A DNA stretch of 64,000 nucleotides. Origin: Burkholderiaceae bacterium. GTDB taxonomy: Bacteria; Pseudomonadota; Gammaproteobacteria; Burkholderiales; Burkholderiaceae_C. Location of the stretch: positions 2,480,001-2,544,000 of the forward strand of contig JACKLI010000001.1 of the NCBI GenBank assembly GCA_024235995.1, read 5' to 3'. The notes under the pieces were generated by a model. The model was not told the origin of the DNA. It saw only the letters and a list, made by a program, of their open reading frames with translations, and did no database searches. The position numbers were made by a program, and so were the translations under genes. Below are positions 24,952 to 33,445 of this stretch, in pieces (position 1 is the stretch's first letter; the number at the start of each line of letters is the position of its first letter).

Positions 24952-26262
24952 TCACGCGGCGATCTGCCGGGCCATCTCGTGGACAACGGTGTGCAAGATG
25001 GCTCTGAGGCAGCGCGATTCGCCCGCCATCGTGGCCGCCAATTCGGGACGCGCCTGGGCGATCCGGGCGTTCTCGGCTTCGACCTCGGCATACAGCACTT
25101 CAGCCTCGGCAACGATGCGGCTGCGCAGACTCTCCAGCAGGCGCTCGGCCGTCCCCTTGACCAGATTCAGCGCGGCACCGGCCTCCAGCAGCAGGTTCCG
25201 GCGGATGTCCGAGAAGTGCCGCACGCCCAGCACCGGCCAAGCCAGCTGGGTGTGTGCAGGCCAGCCGGTTTTGTCGAAGGCCGGTGAGTCATATGTGGCG
25301 ACGCTGAGCAGGTCGTAGAACGGCGCCAGCTGGACACCTTCGTGCGACACCAGAAAGCTCAAGTTTTTCAAGTGCGCATCGCTGTTGCCGACCAGCACGT
25401 TGAACACCAGCCAGCCAAACAACCGCGAGCGCGCCACCGCCGGGCTGCGGCAGGCTTTGGCCAGCGCGGCCAGGTTTTCCAGGCTGCCCTGGCTGTACTT
25501 GAAGCTGCGATCCAGCCCCAGCAGCTGGCAGGCGTCGATCGCATGGCGGCGCTGCCAGCCTTGCGCAGCTGCAACCCGGTCAAAGCGATCGATCAGGTAC
25601 ACGGGTGACGGCACGTAGCGCCGATGCACCTCGGGCACCTCAAGCCCAAGCCGCCCCGCCAGCCGCATCACAAACCATTCGTTGATCACGGAATGGGGGT
25701 AGTCCGTGTCCGGGTGATCGGGCTTGAGGATATGGGTGGAAGGCGTGGCGCCCGCCGGTTCAAACAGTGCGCCATCTTGCAGAACGACGGCCAGCTTGTG
25801 CTGCGCACCGGCCAGCGACATGCGCTTGATGGCGGCGTGCGTCAGCGGCGCCCTGGGCAACTGGCGGATGCGCGCCTGCAGCGCCTCGTCGGGCAAGGGG
25901 CGCAGGGGCTCGGTGGTTTGCGGTGCGGCCTCTGGCGGCAGCAAGGTCAGCGACCCGGCGGACTCCGCGCCGTACCAGGCCAGCAGGCCGAAGGCGTCGG
26001 CCGCATCCAGCCGGGCGTCCTTGGCCAGCAGCACCCGTTGATCTTCTTCTGGCAGCAGGTTGTCAAAGTACCACTGCACCGGGCGCTGACTGGCGCCGTC
26101 CAGCAAAGGCTGCGCCGACAGGGGAAGGTGCGGGCTGAGCGCAAAGCCCTTGGGGTTGGCCAGCCAGTCCGGGGTGTACTGAAAGCTCCACAGGCCCGCC
26201 ACCTCCTGCAAGCGGCCAACTTCTTGCTGGTTGATCGATGCGCGCAAAGATCGGCCAGTCAT
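24952..26262 (-). CDS. hipA: HipA-family serine/threonine kinase toxin
   Basis: 436 residues from the ATG at 26262. It has an N-terminal HipA subdomain (VGRLQEVAGLWSFQYTPDWL), the phosphate-binding loop region MSLAGAQHKLAVV, the lysine in STHILKPDH, the catalytic segment GNSDAHLKNLSFL and the metal-binding APFYDLLSV. These are the marks of HipA kinases, which phosphorylate aminoacyl-tRNA synthetases or other targets and cause growth arrest. The start overlaps the hipB stop (ATGA). All key residues are present. Confidence 0.93.
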   Translation of the reverse strand: MTGRSLRASINQQEVGRLQEVAGLWSFQYTPDWLANPKGFALSPHLPLSAQPLLDGASQRPVQWYFDNLLPEEDQRVLLAKDARLDAADAFGLLAWYGAESAGSLTLLPPEAAPQTTEPLRPLPDEALQARIRQLPRAPLTHAAIKRMSLAGAQHKLAVVLQDGALFEPAGATPSTHILKPDHPDTDYPHSVINEWFVMRLAGRLGLEVPEVHRRYVPSPVYLIDRFDRVAAAQGWQRRHAIDACQLLGLDRSFKYSQGSLENLAALAKACRSPAVARSRLFGWLVFNVLVGNSDAHLKNLSFLVSHEGVQLAPFYDLLSVATYDSPAFDKTGWPAHTQLAWPVLGVRHFSDIRRNLLLEAGAALNLVKGTAERLLESLRSRIVAEAEVLYAEVEAENARIAQARPELAATMAGESRCLRAILHTVVHEMARQIAA

Positions 26263-26525
26263 GCCCCACCCTTGTGGTTGGCCGGGTCGTTCAGATAAGC
26301 CGCCACACTCTCGGGCACGTCCACCATGACACGGATGCCCAGGCCCTCCAGCACCTGAAAGAGCTTGCCCCACTGCACGGTTTCGCCGCCGCGCTCGATC
26401 TTGCCCAGGAAGTTCTCGCTCACGCCGATGCTGCCGGCGGCATCGTCCTGGCGAATCTTCTGCGCCTTGCGGCTGGCGCGCACCACCTGGCCGATCGCGG
26501 CGGCGTTGGGGATGGGTATATGCAT
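26259..26525 (-). CDS. hipB: HipB-type XRE antitoxin
   Basis: 88 residues from the ATG at 26525, behind AAAGGA. The helix-turn-helix is at residues 10-60 (AAIGQVVRASRKAQKIRQDDAAGSIGVSENFLGKIERG), followed by a short C-terminal dimerisation region. It neutralises HipA and represses hipBA. The first of three operator-like palindromes begins only a few bases upstream of its start codon. Confidence 0.92.
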   Translation of the reverse strand: MHIPIPNAAAIGQVVRASRKAQKIRQDDAAGSIGVSENFLGKIERGGETVQWGKLFQVLEGLGIRVMVDVPESVAAYLNDPANHKGGA

Positions 26526-26529
26526 GATT

Positions 26530-26651
26530 AATCCTTTCAATTGTGAGGATTTTCAATCAGGCGAGAGAGTTTGGCAATAAATCCGCTTGAATATGCAGAT
26601 TTTTGTGGACGCGATACCATGCGACCAAATATCCTCGCGAACTCAAGGATT
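26530..26651. promoter_or_regulatory. three hipBA operator-like palindromes at exact 50-bp spacing
   Basis: Three 22-bp sites of the form WATCC-N12-RGATT: 26530-26551 (AATCC/GGATT), 26580-26601 (AATCC/AGATT, one mismatch) and 26630-26651 (TATCC/GGATT). The starts are exactly 50 bp apart. E. coli HipB binds TATCC-N8-GGATA, so the half-sites match the known family logic while the spacer differs. The two outer sites are the strongest. Confidence 0.7.
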
Positions 26652-26846
26652 TGTGGGTCCAGCCAGCGCGGATGACACCCGGGCAGCGCCGCCGCTTTAT
26701 GGGCACGCAGTGAAATCATCTCAATCGCGTGCGACACTCAACCGTGGTCATCAGCAAGGCTTGCTTGGTCGCCAGCGGTCCGGCGGCAGCGCTTCGACCG
26801 CACTCCTCCTTTGCGCCCGCAGCCGCGTCGGCACTTCCTTTGTGGC
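26652..26846. other. intergenic region between the HNH gene and hipBA operators
   Basis: No supported gene; short frames on both strands lack start signals and family patterns. The hipBA promoter should lie here or between the palindromes. Confidence 0.4.
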
Positions 26847-27626
26847 TCATGTCCGCTCTGGCAGCCAGCCTGAACCAGACTCGTCACGGCCGCTGAGATA
26901 CCCGCAGGCATCGACAGCCCAGACATGCTGCCGGTGAAACTCGAGGTAGGCCTGATGCTCGGCGCGCAGGCCCGAAACCTTCAGCGGCAGCATCAAACCC
27001 AGAGCCGCGCGCCGCTCGATGGTCAACCCTGCCGAGAGTTGCACCACACCTGCCGTGTCGACGGTTATCCACCCGGCATCAAACAGCGCATCCAGGTGTG
27101 GCGCCAGCAGCAGGCCGTTGAACACGTCCAGCCGCTGCTCGTCGGTGTCGCACTGGGCCCAGGGGCGGATATGAGATGCCCGCAGCAGCGCCGGCACGTC
27201 CAGACCCGTGACGCAGCACTTCCCTTGCCAGTAGTCCAAGAGAGCGCCGCGGAACAGGCCTTGCCCAACGCGTTGGACGCCCAGGCGCTCTGCCTCGGTC
27301 GTCTTGGGCATTGCGGCCGTCTTTATCTTGAACTCGTCGGCCACCCGATTCGGCTTGGTTCGTGCGTGAGCCGCCGTTGTGCGCAGCACGGCGTAGAGCT
27401 CGCCGTATCCCTCGACCTGCATCGCCTGGCCACCCGCTTTCAGATCAAGGAGCGCGGGGTCCGATGCGCTGACCTCGAAGGCATTCTCGCCAGCCACCTG
27501 CACCAGCACTGTCTCCGGAAACCGGGCCGACCGAAGCTCCAGTCCATCCGCATGCGAAATCGCGGTCATCTCGAAGCCGCAATCGGATGCTGCTTTCTCC
27601 AGGCGCAGACGGTCTAGCGGGGTCAT
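26847..27626 (-). CDS. HNH endonuclease, last gene of the defence operon
   Basis: 259 residues. The C-terminal half holds an HNH-type nuclease of the HNH_2 kind: CCVTGLDVPALLRASHIRPWAQ, then RLDVFNGLLLAPHLDALFDAGWITVD, with the S-H-I-x-P/N-G-L-x-L signature. The N-terminal part (SARFPETVLVQVAGENAFEV) is a separate small domain. Its start codon overlaps the stop of the DUF262 gene (ATGA), so the two are translated together. It probably cleaves DNA in a restriction or abortive defence role. Confidence 0.9.
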   Translation of the reverse strand: MTPLDRLRLEKAASDCGFEMTAISHADGLELRSARFPETVLVQVAGENAFEVSASDPALLDLKAGGQAMQVEGYGELYAVLRTTAAHARTKPNRVADEFKIKTAAMPKTTEAERLGVQRVGQGLFRGALLDYWQGKCCVTGLDVPALLRASHIRPWAQCDTDEQRLDVFNGLLLAPHLDALFDAGWITVDTAGVVQLSAGLTIERRAALGLMLPLKVSGLRAEHQAYLEFHRQHVWAVDACGYLSGRDESGSGWLPERT

Positions 27627-29386
27627 TGCGCCCCTCCAGACAACTTCACGTAGCCTTGTCGAATGACATCGGCAATTAGTGGCCGCCGGGCGACCAAGAA
27701 ATCGTCATAGCTCAGTTTCCACCAGTTCGGCGGCAAGGCATGCCAGCCCATCATGGCCGCCAACGTCTCGGTGTCGAACCGCTCGGCGTACTTGGCCCAG
27801 TACTCGGTGGGCGGAGCATCTGAGATGGCGATGTTGTCGTCCCACTCGACCAGCGCGTAGTTCGCAACCTGGTTGATGTCACGCACGCTCTCGACGCCCA
27901 GCTTCTTCAGGTACTGCCTGGGGAATAGGTGATGCCGCTCCAGCGCCTTCTTCTGTCCCAGCGCTGGAGGGTCCAACAGGTCCGCCACCGGGCTCTGCGA
28001 GAACAGCGCCCGCGCGCCAAGAAGCGTCTGCGCCGCATAAAAACCGAACAGCGCCGGACTGCGCCCAGCCGACGTTGCCAGGTTCAGCGGCAGGGTCTTG
28101 GTCCAGTAGTCGTTCGTCAGCGTCGCAGCTTCCACGGTCGCCAGCCGGTCGAGGAACTGACCAGCGGTCTTCAGCTCACGCAGCTCTGCCAGGTCTTGCT
28201 CCATGCGCGATTCGGGCGACGAGGTAAAGCGCCCGGTCAGCAGCGACATGAACAGCCAGCGCGCGATGGCGTTGCGCAGCTTGAAGCCCTCCACGTCGTA
28301 CTCGGTGCGGCCGAGCAGGTACAGCTGGTAGGCGAACACCAGCGCATTGACCGAGCTGATGGTCTTTTCGCTTCGGTAGCCGGCAGCTCGGACGACATTG
28401 AGGAAGTCCGCCCAGTAGGTCAAGTTCAGCACTCGCCCCTGGGCATCGCGCAGCTTGTCGAACTGGCTCTTGCGCTGCTCGGGGCTGACTTCGCCGCTGG
28501 CCAGGTCCTTGCCGCGCAGCAACGAATAGACGTGCTCCAGACGGGCTCGCCGGAAGGCTACGCCGACGTCGACGCGCAGCAAGTGGTCGGGGTCGGGCTG
28601 GAAAATCTGGTTGAACGGGCTGGCCTGGCCGGCGGGCGCTGGTTGGCGTGCGGCACGGCAGAACTTCTCCAGTTCGGTACGGCCATCGTCCCAAAACACC
28701 GACATCAGCGTCAGGATGAAGTCCGACTGGTTGAGCTTCTTGCCCTCGCTGTTGATGCGCACGAAGACGTCTGCCACCTGCTCTTCGGTGCACTGCTGCG
28801 ACAGCTCCAGCGCGATGAACGGAAAGTTTGTCAGGCCGGCCAGCCGGCCGATGGCGTCGGCCACCTTTTCCTCTTCGGCCTCCGACACTTCGCGCGCAGC
28901 GGTCAAGCGCTTCAGGTACTCGCCGATGGTCTTGTGCGTTGGCCGGCTGAACACCTCGGAGATATCGAGAATGTACTCGGGGTCACGCTCGGTCGTCGCG
29001 TCCGGCACGGCAAAGGTGCCGGTCTGCGGTCGGAAGGCGATGCGGATGTGCTCGCGCTCGAAGTTTTCGCGCAGCACCGCCTCGCGCCGGATGACGGCGT
29101 ACAGCGAGGTCAGCCGCTGCTGCCCGTCCACGATGAGCAGCGACGGCGCCTTCTGCTTGTTCGCATCGCCGATAACCTTGGTGTCCGCACCGTCGGCGCC
29201 GGTCTGCCAGAACAGGAAGTAGCCGACCGGGTAGCCGCGGTACATCGAGTCGAACAGGTCGCGCACCTTGGCGTTGGCCCAGACGAAGGGGCGCTGGATG
29301 TCGGGCAGGCCGATGCGGCCGAGGCCGATGTCGTTGATGAGGCCACCCAGCGAGTAGTGAACTTCTTTGAATAATGTGTCAGTCAT
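27623..29386 (-). CDS. DUF262 (GmrSD/ParB-nuclease-like) protein with C-terminal HNH-like motif
   Basis: 587 residues. The N-terminal DUF262 domain carries LPDIQRPFVW and the characteristic IVDGQQRLTSLYAV (near residue 89), as in GmrS-type restriction proteins where the nucleotide is sensed or hydrolysed. INSEGKKLNQSDFILTLM is a further family block. Near residue 480, ERHHLFPRQYLKK resembles the DUF1524/HNH nuclease site. It lies 39 bp after the RT-nitrilase gene and overlaps the HNH gene. Such proteins restrict modified phage DNA or act within larger defence islands. Confidence 0.9.
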   Translation of the reverse strand: MTDTLFKEVHYSLGGLINDIGLGRIGLPDIQRPFVWANAKVRDLFDSMYRGYPVGYFLFWQTGADGADTKVIGDANKQKAPSLLIVDGQQRLTSLYAVIRREAVLRENFEREHIRIAFRPQTGTFAVPDATTERDPEYILDISEVFSRPTHKTIGEYLKRLTAAREVSEAEEEKVADAIGRLAGLTNFPFIALELSQQCTEEQVADVFVRINSEGKKLNQSDFILTLMSVFWDDGRTELEKFCRAARQPAPAGQASPFNQIFQPDPDHLLRVDVGVAFRRARLEHVYSLLRGKDLASGEVSPEQRKSQFDKLRDAQGRVLNLTYWADFLNVVRAAGYRSEKTISSVNALVFAYQLYLLGRTEYDVEGFKLRNAIARWLFMSLLTGRFTSSPESRMEQDLAELRELKTAGQFLDRLATVEAATLTNDYWTKTLPLNLATSAGRSPALFGFYAAQTLLGARALFSQSPVADLLDPPALGQKKALERHHLFPRQYLKKLGVESVRDINQVANYALVEWDDNIAISDAPPTEYWAKYAERFDTETLAAMMGWHALPPNWWKLSYDDFLVARRPLIADVIRQGYVKLSGGAQ

Positions 29387-29425
29387 AGGGTCCTGCTACC
29401 TCTGATTTCACTCGTCGAGCGCCAA

Positions 29426-32400
29426 TCACTGGGGCCGTCCCTTGTAACCTGCCGGATATGCCTTCAACGCCTTCGGAGCCTTGGCCGTCGCTGTCGACTT
29501 GAATGGCGATGGGTCAACTTCAAACACGCTGACGGCGACTTGCTGATTCCCATGCACATGTGCAATGAGGCGCTCGTGCTTGGGCAGCGGCACCTGCGCG
29601 GTCGAACCGCCGAACTCGCCTGAATTGGCAAGCACCACCGGTTGGTACATGTGGAAATGCAACGCCGCTACCATGTTGTCGAACGTCTGAACGTCCTGGT
29701 TCAATGCAGCGACCAGGAACATGTCGGAGCGGTCACGAAGGTCGGTCACGAGGTCCAGGTCCGTGGCGTCGTAGCAGATGGCTGCGGCGATACGGGTGCG
29801 CGACTTGGCGCCAATCGGCAACTCCACGAGCGTCACGTGTGGACGATGGCCTTTGACTCCCATCTTGACCTCGTCCTTCATCGGATGGAGTTTGCCCTGC
29901 CAAACATACTGAAACGCGCGACCATGGCTTGCCGATTCAGTGCGAATCAGCCACAAGCCTTGATTGACGGTACCGCTCGCTTTGGGCGAGTGAAGAAAAG
30001 TCAGGCCGGCGAAGATGTTGGCCCGTACCTTGTCCGAAAGCCGCCTCAGCAGGGAGACGTGCTCCGGGTGCACAGCCAGCTCAGGGAACAAAATGACGTC
30101 GACCACCGGGTCGTCGGTCTGGTTCGATGCCGTCGCAGGCCTTGCCGATGCCCAAGTCTTGAGCTTCTGGTGCGTCAGCCGGCAAACCTCGGCCAGGTGG
30201 CGGCGATGCTCGGCCAGCGTTCCAGGCATCCAATGTGTCGGGTCCTTGTTATCAAATTCTTCCCGCTGCGGGCGCATCGGCTGAACGATTGCCACACGCA
30301 GTGGTCGGTCCTGCAAAGGCTCGTCGTCATCGACAGGCACCACGTACATCGGTGTCTTGCTTCGGCGGCCAAACAGTGAGCGTTGCACCTCAATTCGCTT
30401 TTGAACAAGCGTGAGCAGTTCTGATGCCGCCCGGACATCGGCTGCTGCCGACGCAGCATTCACGCGGAACTCGACTCCTGGCCATTGCAGTAGCGTCGAA
30501 AGCAGGCTGGAGAGCCACGGCGACACCGGTCCTGGCTCGTCCAGCAGACCGCGCCCGGAGTTCAAAAGGCCGAAGCGACGTTTGAACCAAGTGCTGCGCA
30601 GTCCGCTGTAGCGACCCACCTCCTCAGTAATAAGGTATCGGCGACTCGTAAAGTCAAATTCCCCGGTCAGGGCCGAGCGCAGGATGCGTCCCAAACCGTA
30701 TAGCCAGGCTTTCTCCTGCGCCACCCATGGTGGGTTGGCGTACAAGGGGTTTGCCGCGTCACCTTCCGCAATCGACTCCACACGCAGAAAGCCATCCTCC
30801 CCGGGCAGTTCCAACAGCCTCGACCAGTCCTCACATCGAAGCACGATGTCGGCCGCACTTGCTCCCGCCGACAAATGCTCCTCGACACCGGGGTGACGGA
30901 GCAAGGCTTCCGCGAGCATGAGCAGAGCGTTCTCCTGGTCAAAGAGGTTGTTTGACTCGCTGATGATCTGCAATAGACGCTGGGTGCCATTCAACTTGGC
31001 TGGGTACTTTCGCGAGCTACTCGACCGTTTGCTGGCCTGGACTAGTGCAGCCGGGACAAACTGACGCCAGTTCGATGCCCGCCGGCCGTTCAGCGCCGCC
31101 ATCAGCAAGTCCGGACGGCCCAGCGCCACCGAGCGCACCACCGCCTCTCGGACCTCTTCGTCGTCCGTGTGCCGCAGTCCCTCCGACAACCACACACCGA
31201 AGCGCCGCGCATTCGGCTGCAGTTGCTGCGCCACGATGGCCAGGGGGATGGCGTCCCGCAGTCCATCACCCTGTGCCGGCGTAAACAGCGCCGCCCGCTG
31301 CAATGCGGCGTACATCTGCTCCTCAGGGGCAGGTTCAACTGCTGCAGCAAGCGATACATCTCCGATGGAAGCCAGATAGAGGCGTGCCTGCTGGCGCAAG
31401 TACCAGGGTGACGACGTTCGCTCAGTCAGGACGCGGCGGGCCATTGCCCCAAGGTCCTCGCGGTAGCCCTGGATATCCACGCCGTCCGGGTACTCCTCCG
31501 AGTCACGGAAGCCAGTCTCCACCGCGCCCGCCCGCAAAAGATCGGCCAGGACGTACTCCGCCACGCGCACCTGCCTGCGCTTTGCAGTGTCCAGTTGCGC
31601 AGCCAGGTCGAACAACTTGATGTTGAGCGCCTCGGTCACCGGACTGAGCAGGCGGGGGTGCGGGAACAGGTCCAGGCCGCATCGCAGAAGCAGAACCAGC
31701 GCCGGGTTCTCGGCCCAGCACTTGATGAGCTTGCGCGCCGTGGACTCGAACTCATGCGACAACACCGCGCCTTGCGTCACTTGCTCACTCATGGTCTCGG
31801 CCAAGCCTGCTGGGCTTTCAAGATCCGTCATGGCCAGGCGGTGGCGCATCAGTTGGGCAATGCGCGTTGCGACAAACCGCTTCACGGTGTCGTCGCGCAC
31901 GTCCGTATTGGGCACGGCGACGTTCGCCAATGCCAAGCGGGAAGGTTTCAGGTCGGCAGCACTTTCAATTTGCTCTGAAATCCATAGTAGACCGTCCAGA
32001 CCACCTGCCGCCTGCGCCAGCGACTCCAGGTCGAATGTCCCGCTCAGCTCGGCGTTGAGCATTTCCATCAGGGCCGACACGTGGCTCTGCGCCGAAATTG
32101 CCCGGTACGAGGTGACCACGCATTTTTCCGCCGACAGCTCGAGCGCTTTCTGCGCGCCGATGCGCTCGCGATGTACTTGCAGGGCAGCGGCCACGTGCCG
32201 TTTGACACGTTCCAGCACCGCAGCCTGGCCGAGGCCGCCAGGGCCACTCCTTGCTTCGACGACGAGGCGCATGTCGTCGACATAGCGGCAGTAATCCAGA
32301 AGCTTGACGCCGTCACCAATCACGGCACCTTCAGCCGCCGATTTCTGCAAGTCGCGGTCGAATCGAACGAGATAGGCGTTGGCGAAGAATCCCGAGGCCA

Positions 32401-33445
32401 CCAGTCCCTGGGGCAAGCCAATCTCGAGCTCTGGGTGCTCTCCGCCGTGAATCAGCTCGGCTTCGTGCTGCTCGTGAGCGCGCCACTTCCAGGAAAAGAT
32501 TCGTTCAGCTCGCTCCCAAAACGTCGGGTCGGAGGCCGCCGACTCGGGCAGCCCATGTGCCGTCTGGTACTCGACCTCCAGGGTCTTCAGCTCCGCGAGC
32601 AAGGCGCCGCGGTCGATACAGTCAAAGAACGACCTGATGTCCAGCGACACCACAAATAGCTCCCGCTTCGGCGGCAGCCGGGCCGCCCATTCTGCGCAGA
32701 CGCGGCGCGGCCGCGCAAGAAAGGCCCGGTAGTCCTGGAAGTACTGGCGATAGGTCCGGCTGTTGCCCCAGGAGAACTGGGCGCGCGGCTTGCCGCCAAC
32801 GTCGGTGGCCCAGGTGCAGTGCAGCCGGTTGCCGTAGCTCACGACGCCCTTGGTGCGGGCCGCCAGTACATCGGTGCCGCTCGTGTCGCCTTGGGCGGAC
32901 TCGACCGCCGGTGCCAGGCACATCATCACCGCCGTCGCCAGGGTCTGGTCGCGAATCGACAGGTGGGCCAATGGCCGCAGCTTCACGCTGGGCTGCGCCT
33001 GCCTCGACTCCCCGCCACGCTCTTGCAAATGGCTTGGCTCGCTGGGCGCCCAGTCATCGAACGTCGGCTCGTTGCCCAAGTCATCAAGGTCAAGCGCCAG
33101 CAACTCATCGCCTGATGTGTCGGCTGTCGCCGGGCGAAACGACCAACGCGCGTTCTTGGGTGCCGGAACCAGCAGCAAGTCCTTGGGCCGAAAGTCGGCC
33201 TGGCCAACGTCCGTCGCCCACTGCAGCAAGTGGTTTTCCAGGTCGATGGTCGACGCGTCCAGCTCCAACACGTCGGCATACCAATTGTGCCGACGGATGA
33301 AGGTGTGAGACTTCTTCCACGCCTGTGCAAGAACGACCACATCGGACAGTTTGTCCCCCTTCGGCGGGAGGTCTCTATATTCTTCTTTGAAGATGGACAC
33401 CCGGCTCTCCCTTGTTCTTTGAGGTGTTGTGTCTACTGAAATCAC
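29426..33445 (-). CDS. reverse transcriptase-nitrilase fusion (defence-associated RT, DRT type 1/UG1-like)
   Basis: 1339 residues. RT domain about residues 190-480: motif A LDIRSFFDCID (near 268), LPQG (about 344), and the catalytic YVDD in YCRYVDDMRLVV (about 388-391). The middle (about 500-1040) is helical, HEAT-like in appearance. The C-terminus (about 1049-1339) is a carbon-nitrogen hydrolase with the full triad: Glu in ILFPELAV, Lys in QGKLHPMKDE, Cys in AAAICYDAT. RT-nitrilase fusions are known among the anti-phage DRT systems. The GTG start overlaps the ATPase stop (GTGA), so the two products are probably made together. Confidence 0.92.
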   Translation of the reverse strand: MISVDTTPQRTRESRVSIFKEEYRDLPPKGDKLSDVVVLAQAWKKSHTFIRRHNWYADVLELDASTIDLENHLLQWATDVGQADFRPKDLLLVPAPKNARWSFRPATADTSGDELLALDLDDLGNEPTFDDWAPSEPSHLQERGGESRQAQPSVKLRPLAHLSIRDQTLATAVMMCLAPAVESAQGDTSGTDVLAARTKGVVSYGNRLHCTWATDVGGKPRAQFSWGNSRTYRQYFQDYRAFLARPRRVCAEWAARLPPKRELFVVSLDIRSFFDCIDRGALLAELKTLEVEYQTAHGLPESAASDPTFWERAERIFSWKWRAHEQHEAELIHGGEHPELEIGLPQGLVASGFFANAYLVRFDRDLQKSAAEGAVIGDGVKLLDYCRYVDDMRLVVEARSGPGGLGQAAVLERVKRHVAAALQVHRERIGAQKALELSAEKCVVTSYRAISAQSHVSALMEMLNAELSGTFDLESLAQAAGGLDGLLWISEQIESAADLKPSRLALANVAVPNTDVRDDTVKRFVATRIAQLMRHRLAMTDLESPAGLAETMSEQVTQGAVLSHEFESTARKLIKCWAENPALVLLLRCGLDLFPHPRLLSPVTEALNIKLFDLAAQLDTAKRRQVRVAEYVLADLLRAGAVETGFRDSEEYPDGVDIQGYREDLGAMARRVLTERTSSPWYLRQQARLYLASIGDVSLAAAVEPAPEEQMYAALQRAALFTPAQGDGLRDAIPLAIVAQQLQPNARRFGVWLSEGLRHTDDEEVREAVVRSVALGRPDLLMAALNGRRASNWRQFVPAALVQASKRSSSSRKYPAKLNGTQRLLQIISESNNLFDQENALLMLAEALLRHPGVEEHLSAGASAADIVLRCEDWSRLLELPGEDGFLRVESIAEGDAANPLYANPPWVAQEKAWLYGLGRILRSALTGEFDFTSRRYLITEEVGRYSGLRSTWFKRRFGLLNSGRGLLDEPGPVSPWLSSLLSTLLQWPGVEFRVNAASAAADVRAASELLTLVQKRIEVQRSLFGRRSKTPMYVVPVDDDEPLQDRPLRVAIVQPMRPQREEFDNKDPTHWMPGTLAEHRRHLAEVCRLTHQKLKTWASARPATASNQTDDPVVDVILFPELAVHPEHVSLLRRLSDKVRANIFAGLTFLHSPKASGTVNQGLWLIRTESASHGRAFQYVWQGKLHPMKDEVKMGVKGHRPHVTLVELPIGAKSRTRIAAAICYDATDLDLVTDLRDRSDMFLVAALNQDVQTFDNMVAALHFHMYQPVVLANSGEFGGSTAQVPLPKHERLIAHVHGNQQVAVSVFEVDPSPFKSTATAKAPKALKAYPAGYKGRPQ

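Noticed and set aside
26537..26737. 66-codon minus-strand frame just upstream of hipB
   Set aside because: It covers all three operator palindromes, its protein has no family pattern and no start signal is visible.
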